A stretch of DNA of 5,589 bases from Ignavibacteria bacterium. Its GTDB lineage: Bacteria; Bacteroidota; Ignavibacteria; Tepidaquicellales; OLB5. The first letter of the stretch is position 1, and every line of letters begins with the position of its first letter. The notes under the pieces were generated by a model. It searched no databases, had not been told where the DNA came from, and saw only the letters and a list, made by a program, of their open reading frames with translations. The stretch lies in the NCBI GenBank assembly GCA_026417195.1, contig JAOADS010000142.1, positions 1 through 5,589 on the forward strand. The letters run 5' to 3'. Below, piece by piece: positions 1 through 5,589 of the stretch. Both the position numbers and the translations under genes were made by a program.

Positions 1-2174
1 GCATTAGGATATGCTTCTATCCTTATATCGTAATTCTGAATTAAACTCGTTTTAAGATTAGGATTACCTGAAAAGTCCCCGTCTGTTACGTAATCAACAA
101 AACCAAACGGCGCAAGTTCTCTTAATTCAGGTCTGGATACTGTTTGAGAAAAAGATGTTCTTATGTTAATCTTCTCTGATAAAGAATATATTAAGTTAAC
201 TGAAGGCAGATAATCATTTGTTTTAAGAAATACATCAATAGGGATAGGGACTATGGGCGACGTTCTGTCAAAACCTCTTAATTTCTGTTCACTGTATTCA
301 AATCTAAGTCCGGCAATAATCCTAAACTTACTTACAGGAATATCAAATGAAATATAACTTGCATACAGATTTTCATTTGCGGTATATGAATCTGACGCAT
401 TTGTAACCTCTCTGTAATTTATTTTCAGAGAATCTATATTCTCTTCACCATATAAAACCTCAAGTGGCTGCGTCAGATCAACAAATGCCCCTAACCTTAA
501 AAAAGGATCGAAACTCCTTGCCTTGAATCCCCTGTCTGTACCAAGTATGAAAGCTCCTAACTTTATCTTTGAAACTGCATCCTGCTTCCTGAGTTTCAGA
601 AAATCAAATTCAACATCAAATCCTGCATTGCGGTTGATATCAAGCAGTCTTGAAAAAAATCTGTTCCCCACATTCGGATTTGGAATTGAAGTTATAGGTA
701 CTATATAGGGATCATCGCTGTTAAAGTCCTTTCTGTAATAAGCTCTTTTAAGATCAGGTTCATTTCTTGTTGATTCAGAATAGGATGCCTTCCAGTTCAG
801 GCTCATATTTCTAAGTGGCTTAATGAAATGGGTTCCTGATAACATAGATGAGAAAAGCTTCCTCTCGGTGAAATGAGTCTTGTACAACTTCCTGTCTTCA
901 TCACCTATGGTATAAACTAAAATCCTCCATCCTTCCAGATACTCCGTTTCATCTTCTGAGGTAATGGAAAAAGTGTTTTTAAAGCTTAACTTAGAATTAT
1001 CGCCTATCTTATAACTAAGATTCAATATTCCCCCGTTGTTGACTGAATACTCAGATGAATTACCTCTGAACTTTATTATCTGGGTCGTGTCGCTTTGAAA
1101 CTCATTCCTTTCTATTGTTTTATTCGAAAACGAATTTCTGTATGAGTATCCGAAAATAATACCTAAAGGATTATTTAAAACTTTTATGTTATGTCCGATT
1201 GATAAATTAAAACCTGCATTCAGAGGAGCTTTTGTTTTACTTTGTTTCCAGTTATTTATAAACTGCTTACCGTAATTATTCAAACCAGTGAAAGGCATCT
1301 CGGGAAATCCGGACGGAAGAGACCTTGTTCCGTCATCAAGTCCGGAATTGAAAAATAACCATTTCTTCTGACCAGCCTGATAAGTAAGAAAACCGTCATT
1401 AAAAGTTGTTCCGCTTAGTATTCCTGTTGACGTGCTGAAATTTACAGTAAACTTATCCGGAAAATCCTTTGTTTGCAACTGTACAAGTCCTCCGGAGTAA
1501 TTTCCCGGCTGATCAGCAGTAAAGGATTTTGAGACTACTATGTTATCAAGCAGAGATGAAGGGAATATATCAAACGAAAATGCTTTCTTATCCGGATCTG
1601 TGCTGGGAAGAAGAACTCCGTTAAGTGTTGTGTTATTGTATCTCTCACTTGTTCCTCTTACAAAAACGAATTTATCGTTCACTATGTTCACGCCAATGAT
1701 TCTTTTGAGCACCTCAGAAGCTACAGCATCAGGAGCTCTTTTGATTTGTTGTTCACTAATACCGTCAGTTATTTTATCTGACTTTTGTTGTCTGAGCAAA
1801 AGCGCTGCCTCGTTATTTGAAGTCCTGTCAGCTTCTATTGTAACCGTATCAGTTACGGTTCCTTCAGGTTTTAAAATTAAGTTTACCGTAGCCACTTCGC
1901 CGGATTTAAGACTAACTTTCACACTCTGGGAAATATATCCGACATATGTAGCTTTTACGGTATGATCTCCTGCAGAAAGCCCTTCTATTGTGTAAGAACC
2001 GTCCATATCACTTGCTGCTCCCTTATTTGTACCTTCTATTTTAACAACAGCATCCGGTAAGACGCTACCACTGGAAGCATCATAAACCTTGCCGGTAATT
2101 TTCGAAGTTTGTGAATAAAGAGTGAAGGATATCAGCAAAAATACAAACAATAAGTAACTTTTAATTTTATACAT
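1..2174 (-). CDS. TonB-dependent outer-membrane receptor with carboxypeptidase-regulatory-like domain (C-terminus cut by window edge)
   Basis: This is an outer-membrane active transporter that would take up a ligand using energy from TonB-ExbB-ExbD. The frame is open from ATG at 2174-2172 to the left edge, giving 724 residues. Residues 1-21 form a signal peptide (Lys-rich start, hydrophobic core, likely cleavage at LYS|Q). Residues about 26-102 are a carboxypeptidase-regulatory-like beta-sandwich (ITGKVYD, GTNKGAASDMDGSY, VGYISQ). Residues 110-116 (TVTIEAD) are a possible TonB box. The plug covers about 130-235, with RGTSERYN at 173-180 followed by TTLNG, LPSTDPDKK and SGGLVQLQT. The rest is barrel, including SQTVSRPELRELAPF and, near the edge, GNPNLK. 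Family members usually run roughly 200 residues further, so the end of the barrel is missing. No SD sequence precedes the start, as is usual in Bacteroidota. No SusD-like partner is visible, so the substrate cannot be named. The family call is very secure. Confidence 0.93.
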   Translation of the reverse strand, partial: MYKIKSYLLFVFLLISFTLYSQTSKITGKVYDASSGSVLPDAVVKIEGTNKGAASDMDGSYTIEGLSAGDHTVKATYVGYISQSVKVSLKSGEVATVNLILKPEGTVTDTVTIEADRTSNNEAALLLRQQKSDKITDGISEQQIKRAPDAVASEVLKRIIGVNIVNDKFVFVRGTSERYNNTTLNGVLLPSTDPDKKAFSFDIFPSSLLDNIVVSKSFTADQPGNYSGGLVQLQTKDFPDKFTVNFSTSTGILSGTTFNDGFLTYQAGQKKWLFFNSGLDDGTRSLPSGFPEMPFTGLNNYGKQFINNWKQSKTKAPLNAGFNLSIGHNIKVLNNPLGIIFGYSYRNSFSNKTIERNEFQSDTTQIIKFRGNSSEYSVNNGGILNLSYKIGDNSKLSFKNTFSITSEDETEYLEGWRILVYTIGDEDRKLYKTHFTERKLFSSMLSGTHFIKPLRNMSLNWKASYSESTRNEPDLKRAYYRKDFNSDDPYIVPITSIPNPNVGNRFFSRLLDINRNAGFDVEFDFLKLRKQDAVSKIKLGAFILGTDRGFKARSFDPFLRLGAFVDLTQPLEVLYGEENIDSLKINYREVTNASDSYTANENLYASYISFDIPVSKFRIIAGLRFEYSEQKLRGFDRTSPIVPIPIDVFLKTNDYLPSVNLIYSLSEKINIRTSFSQTVSRPELRELAPFGFVDYVTDGDFSGNPNLKTSLIQNYDIRIEAYPN

Positions 2175-2283
2175 GATTGTTAGTTTTTTCTTTTTTAAAT
2201 TGAATTTACACAAAGTTTGCGAAAAAACATTAGCTATATGTGAGTTAAATGTTTAAAGAATATTAAGCAAAAAGTCTTATAAA

Positions 2284-2329
2284 CGGTGGTTTTAGAAAGG
2301 TCTTAACAAAAAATTAATAAAACACACCG
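2284..2329 (-). other. Possible stem-loop in the receptor leader
   Basis: The arms at 2284-2293 (cggtggtttt) and 2319-2329 (aaaacacaccg) pair over 10 base pairs with a single bulged base (A2324), leaving a loop of 25 bases. On the minus strand the second arm is followed by TTTATAAGACTTTTT, so it could be a weak second terminator or a leader structure. Half of the stem is A-T pairs and the loop is long, so chance is a real alternative. Confidence 0.25.
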
Positions 2330-2364
2330 GAAATCTGAACTAGAAAGAGAAGTTTCTTAACAAA
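2301..2364. repeat. Pair of short direct repeats in the receptor leader
   Basis: The 10-base word tcttaacaaa occurs at 2301-2310 and again at 2355-2364. Each copy is preceded by tagaaag (from 2293 and from 2341), with different spacing to the word. A partial third match, gtcttata, lies at 2273-2280. On the minus strand the repeat reads TTTGTTAAGA. It could be a pair of protein-binding sites, but in AT-rich DNA such matches also arise by chance. Confidence 0.3.
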
Positions 2365-2365
2365 T

Positions 2366-2394
2366 AAAAAACTTACTTTATATTCTTCGGTAAG
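2366..2394 (-). terminator. Weak candidate Rho-independent terminator after the thioredoxin gene
   Basis: Read on the minus strand, CTTAC (2394-2390) can pair with GTAAG (2376-2372) around a 13-base loop. It is followed at once by six T residues (2371-2366) and then ATTTG. It begins 22 bases after the thioredoxin stop codon, the expected place for an operon end. The stem is only five pairs with two G-C pairs, so it is weak; position and T-run are the main support. Confidence 0.4.
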
Positions 2395-2416
2395 GGGAGA
2401 AGAGTTAGAGTGAAGC

Positions 2417-2893
2417 TTAAAATATGTCGCTTAGATCCTTGTTTTTATATTTTTCTTTACTAACAAACTTAAGTAGTTTTCTGAACTCAGACGCATTGAT
2501 ATATCCGGGTATATTTATTAATTTTTGTTCTCCGTATTTAAAGACTATAAGCTTACCATCTGACTCAAGGAAAACTGTTGTAGGATAAGCTGCAGCACCA
2601 AAGTAACTTGAAAGTTCCGCTTCAGTGTATTTATTCCCATTGTACTCTATCTCCTTTGAACCTTCTGCATTAAGTCCTGTAACTATAAAAGCATCATCTA
2701 AAATCTTTTCCACCTTTTCATCCCTATAAACATCTTTATCCATTTTTTTACACCATCCGCACCAATCAGTAAATATTTTCACAACAACTTTTTTATTTTG
2801 CGACCTGGCTTTTTCTAAAGCTTCTTCAAAACCTTGCGGAAAAATTTTAACATAAAGAACAATTAAGCCTATAAACAGGTAATGAATTTTCAT
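2417..2893 (-). CDS. Exported thioredoxin-fold protein, SoxW-like (CGWC active site)
   Basis: This 158-residue protein is probably a periplasmic thiol-disulfide oxidoreductase. Residues 1-20 form a short hydrophobic leader (Lys2, then LFIGLIVLYV); it is interrupted by Lys16 and has no clear AXA site, so cleavage near Gln20 or retention as an anchor are both possible. The thioredoxin fold follows: a helix (FEEALEKARSQNKK), strand VVVKIFTDW, active site W44-C45-G46-W47-C48-KKM, and a cis-proline loop at Y103-P104-T105. The ending SDGK...PGYINASEF is typical of the SoxW/thioredoxin-related group (COG2143). The segment at about 75-100 between active site and cis-Pro carries the TE-A-ELSSYFG helix of that group. 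The ATG lies 12 bases after the glycosyltransferase stop, indicating co-transcription, and no SD is seen. The partner is unknown. A cytochrome-maturation or general disulfide-reduction role is possible, but no cytochrome or sox gene is nearby to support it. Confidence 0.88.
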   Translation of the reverse strand: MKIHYLFIGLIVLYVKIFPQGFEEALEKARSQNKKVVVKIFTDWCGWCKKMDKDVYRDEKVEKILDDAFIVTGLNAEGSKEIEYNGNKYTEAELSSYFGAAAYPTTVFLESDGKLIVFKYGEQKLINIPGYINASEFRKLLKFVSKEKYKNKDLSDIF

Positions 2894-2905
2894 AATAAGT
2901 TAATT

Positions 2906-3937
2906 TTAAATTATTTTTTTCTGGATGATCCCAATCACATGATCATAAACAAATTCTGCACTAATATCTTCCATACATTTATGACCATTCGGACAATCAT
3001 TAATTCTTGTAAGATTACATCCAAGACAACTAAGACCTTCATTTCTTAATATTAAGGAATTTTCGTCCTCATGTCCCTGAAGTTTGGGATTCGTCGGACC
3101 GAAAATCGTCAGCAACTTACCACCAGCAGCCCAGACCAGATGCATAGGACCAGAATCATTGGTTATAAACAGCTCACATCTTACTCCCAGAGCAGTCATA
3201 TATCTAAGGTTAACTCTCGGAATGATTTCAGCATCATCTCCCGCAGCATTCTTTATCTCCTGAACCAGTTTAAGTTCATTTTCATATCCCCAGAACAAGA
3301 ACACTTTAAAATCTTTTACAAGTAATTTCGCAAGTTGCTTGAACTTATCAAGAGGCCATACCTTTGTAGCCCATGTCCCGCAGGGATTAAGTCCAATAAC
3401 TTTCTTACCTTCGGGATTATTTGCATGGAAAAACTTCTCTGCAAAGTCGAAATGCAGCTGATTTAAATATATCTTTGGACTGGAGGTTATGATATCAAGT
3501 CCAAGTCTTCTCAATGCATCAAGATTAAACTCTATGTTATGGACATCACTGCTTCTGGATTTTACCTTTATGTTATAGGCAAATCTTCTCCAGCCGAAAG
3601 GAAAGCCAACTCTGTATTTAGCATCACTGTTGAAAGTAATAAGTGCTGTTCGGGGATTTGATAGCAGATCTATAATCAAATCATATTTCTGATGGTTTAT
3701 GTTCTTCAAAAGACACAGAGAACTATCTCCCAATGATAAATCATAGGTAAGCAAACGATTTAAGAAAGGATTATCTTTCAATACTTCGCTGCAGAACCTT
3801 TGAGTAAGAAAATTTATTTCAGCATGAGGGAAATTATATCTGAGATTTTCAATAACCGGAGTAGCAAGCAAAACATCACCTATGGCTCCAGTCTTTATAA
3901 CCAGTATCTTCTGTACCCTGTCTCTATCAAACTTCAT
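2906..3937 (-). CDS. Glycosyltransferase family 9 (ADP-heptose:LPS heptosyltransferase-like)
   Basis: This 343-residue protein probably transfers a heptose or related sugar from a nucleotide-activated donor onto a lipopolysaccharide core or similar glycan at the cytoplasmic face of the inner membrane. It has the GT-B layout of family 9. The N-terminal domain begins with ILVIKTGAIGDVLLATPV (11-28), where Asp21 aligns with the catalytic base known in WaaC. The C-terminal domain opens with IGLNPCGTWATKVWP (181-195) and carries ITNDSGPMHL (258-267) and IFGPTNP (278-284), the conserved donor-site segments. Near the end is a cysteine cluster, C304-X2-C307-X7-C315-X5-C321, seen in many family members. 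The length is normal for the family. The ATG at 3937 is 6 bases after the nth stop and the next gene starts 12 bases after its own stop, so it sits inside an operon. Which sugar and acceptor it uses cannot be read from the sequence, so no WaaC/WaaF name is given. Confidence 0.92.
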   Translation of the reverse strand: MKFDRDRVQKILVIKTGAIGDVLLATPVIENLRYNFPHAEINFLTQRFCSEVLKDNPFLNRLLTYDLSLGDSSLCLLKNINHQKYDLIIDLLSNPRTALITFNSDAKYRVGFPFGWRRFAYNIKVKSRSSDVHNIEFNLDALRRLGLDIITSSPKIYLNQLHFDFAEKFFHANNPEGKKVIGLNPCGTWATKVWPLDKFKQLAKLLVKDFKVFLFWGYENELKLVQEIKNAAGDDAEIIPRVNLRYMTALGVRCELFITNDSGPMHLVWAAGGKLLTIFGPTNPKLQGHEDENSLILRNEGLSCLGCNLTRINDCPNGHKCMEDISAEFVYDHVIGIIQKKII

Positions 3938-3943
3938 GATATT

Positions 3944-4672
3944 TCAAACATGTTCAAGAATTATAAAATTATTCTCCTTTGGAATTGATGAATCATTTAA
4001 ATTTATAAACTGACTTTTATAAGGGAATTCACATAATTCATAAAGTCTGCACCTGCCGCAGAGTGGTCTTGAAGCTCGGCAGATTTTTCTGCCATATCTG
4101 ATCAAAAGTCTGTGGAAAAGGAATTTCTTCCCATCAGGTATGAGATCTTTAATTTCATAAAATGTTTTATCTGGAGAACTTGTTTTAACCAGTCCCAACC
4201 TGTTAACTATTCTGTGAACATGGGTATCAACGGGAAAAACATCTCTCCCGAGCCCGAATGCAAGAACGCAGGATACGGTTTTAATTCCAACTCCTTCAAA
4301 TCCAAGAAGCTTTTTGTAAATTTCTTCATTATCAAGATCCCTGATATCATTCAGGCTGAGTTCCTTATTGGAGTCGGAAATCTTATTCAGCAGTTTTTTT
4401 ATAGCCTTTGCCTTCTGATTACCAAGTCCGCATGTTTTTATTGATCTGGCTATATGTCTGACCGGTGCATTTTTAACCTCTCGCCAGCTTCTGAAATCTT
4501 TCTTAAGATTTTCGTAAGCCCTGAAACTTGCTTTATCAGTTGTATTCTGTGAAAGTATCGTAGCTATTAATACATCAAGTGGATCTGTCTTTGAAATATA
4601 AGGTTTTGTATCAGGGAATTCTTTTTCTAGTAGTTTTATAATTTTTCTTATCTTCTGGCTAACTAATTTCAA
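3944..4672 (-). CDS. nth: Endonuclease III, DNA glycosylase/AP lyase (HhH-GPD family with Fe-S cluster)
   Basis: This base-excision-repair enzyme removes oxidised pyrimidines from DNA and cleaves the abasic site by beta-elimination. At 242 residues it is slightly longer than E. coli Nth (211). Domains in order are an N-terminal helix pair, PLDVLIATILSQNTTD (31-46), the helix-hairpin-helix loop FEGVGIKT (125-132) with the lyase Lys131, and PVDTHVHR (147-154) with catalytic Asp149. The iron-sulfur loop is complete: C198-X6-C205-X2-C208-X5-C214. A 28-residue tail follows. The start is TTG at 4672-4670: there is no ATG or other Met anywhere in the frame and the upstream in-frame stop is at 4691-4693, leaving only TTG, CTG (4687) or ATT (4690) as starts. 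TTG begins the protein at a natural place relative to E. coli Nth. It lies 11 bases after the barrel gene stop and ends 6 bases before the glycosyltransferase. Confidence 0.94.
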   Translation of the reverse strand: MKLVSQKIRKIIKLLEKEFPDTKPYISKTDPLDVLIATILSQNTTDKASFRAYENLKKDFRSWREVKNAPVRHIARSIKTCGLGNQKAKAIKKLLNKISDSNKELSLNDIRDLDNEEIYKKLLGFEGVGIKTVSCVLAFGLGRDVFPVDTHVHRIVNRLGLVKTSSPDKTFYEIKDLIPDGKKFLFHRLLIRYGRKICRASRPLCGRCRLYELCEFPYKSQFINLNDSSIPKENNFIILEHV

Positions 4673-4683
4673 TTTGAGAGAAG

Positions 4684-5589
4684 TCAGAATTTAAGCTCAA
4701 TCTGTAAAGCCAGACGGTTTCTCAGATCACCTTCTATTTCATCGTTACCCGAGCCAATTGACTTTGCTCCTTCTATTACAGTCTCGGAATACTTCGCTGA
4801 AAGCTCTAAAAAACTCAGAGGTCTGTATTTTAAAAGTACATACCACCTCCTGCCTTTCCCATACAGTCCCTGATTAGTTACTACACCGTTAATCTCATTT
4901 TCATATTCATATAATCTTGAATCATATGAGTCAGTCTGGAATATTATAAATCTCCAATCTAATATCACACTTCTGAAAGGTTTTACCCTGAAATCTGAAA
5001 ACAGCAAGATTCCTTTCTCAGAAGGCAAAAGACCTTCATTGCTGACAAAAACATATTCAGCTCTGCTTCTTATCCGGAAAGAAGAAAACAGTTCATAATC
5101 AATCTGAATGCGGTAATTAGTCTGGCTTCTTGTGTATATTTTTCTTACTTCAAGTCCGTTACTATCAAATGTTCTGGTTACATCTTCCTTGTTTTCATGT
5201 TTATATTTCGTGTAAGCTTTCAGATTTTTAGCAACTTTCCACTCTGTATAAAGCAGAAAATCATTTCCCCTTGTTGGCATTGGAATAAAGAATGTCCTGT
5301 AAGGAAATTTATACTGATCAAAATATGCATTTACAGTAACAAGTTTTGGAATTCTGAATCTTATACCTGAATATATCCCAAACTCATTCTGTGTAACACC
5401 ACTTCTTTCTCCAAATCCATAGGAGTGTAGCATATTAAAATTAGCCGGATAATTTCTTATCATAAACAAAACATCTGCCAGCCTGAAAAAAGACATTTTA
5501 ACTCCGCTTATTCCTCCAACCTTGTCTGACTGGCTCCTCGCCCATTCACCGAATAAATTTACATTACCAGATAAAACCATATCATAATC
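4684..5589 (-). CDS. C-terminal part of an outer-membrane beta-barrel protein, possibly ComEA-like helix-hairpin-helix/barrel type (5' end outside window)
   Basis: The frame is open from the right edge to a TGA at 4686-4684, showing 301 residues. A Met codon at 5580 is probably internal, because the frame continues upstream (D-Y-D before it) and no signal peptide follows. The sequence is a series of amphipathic beta-strands with alternating hydrophobic residues and many Tyr/Phe/Arg. Examples are YRIQIDYELF, RIRSRAEYVFV, RWYVLLKYRPL and the last strand LALQIELKF, which ends in Phe as outer-membrane proteins recognised by BamA do. The order LFGEWARS, then NYPANFN, SYGFGE, NEFGIYSGIRF, YFDQYKFPYRTFF and a TRGNDFLLYTEW segment recalls, from memory, the C-terminal barrel of large Bacteroidota proteins with N-terminal helix-hairpin-helix repeats, often annotated ComEA-like. 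That part would lie outside the window, so this is inference; the barrel itself is well supported. It heads the visible operon, with nth 11 bases downstream. Confidence 0.75.
   Translation of the reverse strand, partial: DYDMVLSGNVNLFGEWARSQSDKVGGISGVKMSFFRLADVLFMIRNYPANFNMLHSYGFGERSGVTQNEFGIYSGIRFRIPKLVTVNAYFDQYKFPYRTFFIPMPTRGNDFLLYTEWKVAKNLKAYTKYKHENKEDVTRTFDSNGLEVRKIYTRSQTNYRIQIDYELFSSFRIRSRAEYVFVSNEGLLPSEKGILLFSDFRVKPFRSVILDWRFIIFQTDSYDSRLYEYENEINGVVTNQGLYGKGRRWYVLLKYRPLSFLELSAKYSETVIEGAKSIGSGNDEIEGDLRNRLALQIELKF

Larger units (their letters stand above)
2175..2416 (-). promoter_or_regulatory. Intergenic leader of the TonB-dependent receptor gene, presumed promoter region
   Basis: This 242-base AT-rich gap is the only sizeable non-coding stretch in the window and must hold the receptor promoter if the operon above it terminates. 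I see no ORF or tRNA in it and no riboswitch I recognise. On the minus strand AAACTTTG (2218-2211) resembles the Bacteroidota -7 element TAnnTTTG, but no TTTG lies at the expected 19-base spacing upstream, so no promoter position is claimed. The 30 bases before the ATG are A-rich with no SD motif. A 10-base direct repeat and a possible hairpin within it are listed separately. That the region is regulatory is inferred from its position. Confidence 0.4.

Noticed and set aside
523..708. Plus-strand open frame of 61 codons
   Set aside because: Antisense to the receptor barrel, with no recognisable motif and no start signal.
1540..1965. Plus-strand open frame of 141 codons
   Set aside because: It lies antisense to the N-terminal and plug part of the TonB-dependent receptor, whose frame is continuous and has clear family motifs. 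The plus-strand translation is Ser/Leu/Thr-rich low-complexity sequence typical of a shadow frame.
2245..2256. Palindrome-like ttaaa-tg-tttaa upstream of the receptor
   Set aside because: Short and made only of A/T in the arms; expected by chance in this AT-rich gap and not centred on a recognisable promoter.
2341..2357. agaaa / tttct inverted repeat
   Set aside because: Only a five-pair, A/T-dominated stem with no T-run following it on the minus strand.
3071..3325. Plus-strand open frame of 84 codons
   Set aside because: Antisense to the donor-binding domain of the family 9 glycosyltransferase, which is intact in its own frame.
3800..3988. Plus-strand open frame of 62 codons
   Set aside because: Antisense across the nth-glycosyltransferase junction; no family resemblance.
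4112..4444. Plus-strand open frame of 110 codons
   Set aside because: Antisense to the catalytic core of nth, whose conserved residues are all in the minus frame.
1..5589. Mobile element, CRISPR, defence or phage system
   Set aside because: No transposase, integrase, repeat-spacer pattern, terminal inverted repeats or toxin-antitoxin-like small genes are visible. All coding space is taken by ordinary envelope and housekeeping families.

Overview
The window is a gene-dense, low-GC piece of a Bacteroidota/Chlorobiota-type genome; an Ignavibacteria-like relative is my best guess, but it is an inference. The clues are a TonB-dependent receptor with an N-terminal carboxypeptidase-regulatory-like domain, AT-rich leaders with no Shine-Dalgarno sequence, an outer-membrane barrel ending in Phe, and an LPS-type family 9 glycosyltransferase. 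Every real gene is on the minus strand, so transcription runs from high to low coordinates.

In transcription order: (1) 5589-4684, the C-terminal 301 residues of an outer-membrane beta-barrel protein cut by the right edge. Its pattern recalls the barrel half of the large helix-hairpin-helix (ComEA-like) proteins of Bacteroidota. (2) 4672-3944, an endonuclease III (nth) with its catalytic Lys/Asp pair and a complete four-cysteine Fe-S loop, probably starting at TTG. (3) 3937-2906, a family 9 (ADP-heptose:LPS heptosyltransferase-like) glycosyltransferase. (4) 2893-2417, an exported SoxW-like thioredoxin with a CGWC active site. These four are separated by only 11, 6 and 12 bases and look like one operon, possibly ended by a weak terminator at 2366-2394. 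(5) After a 242-base intergenic stretch with short repeats and a possible hairpin, a TonB-dependent receptor runs from 2174 off the left edge; 724 residues are visible and the end of the barrel is missing.

Three of the five products act at the envelope (barrel, receptor, periplasmic thioredoxin), one probably builds LPS or another surface glycan on the cytoplasmic side, and one repairs DNA. If the barrel is the ComEA-like type, the barrel-nth pair could hint at a link between DNA handling at the surface and DNA repair, but co-transcription by chance is just as plausible.

I found no tRNA, rRNA, CRISPR array, insertion sequence, phage gene or defence system, and no convincing new system. The most useful leads are the barrel at the right edge, the non-ATG start of nth, and the repeat-bearing leader of the receptor.
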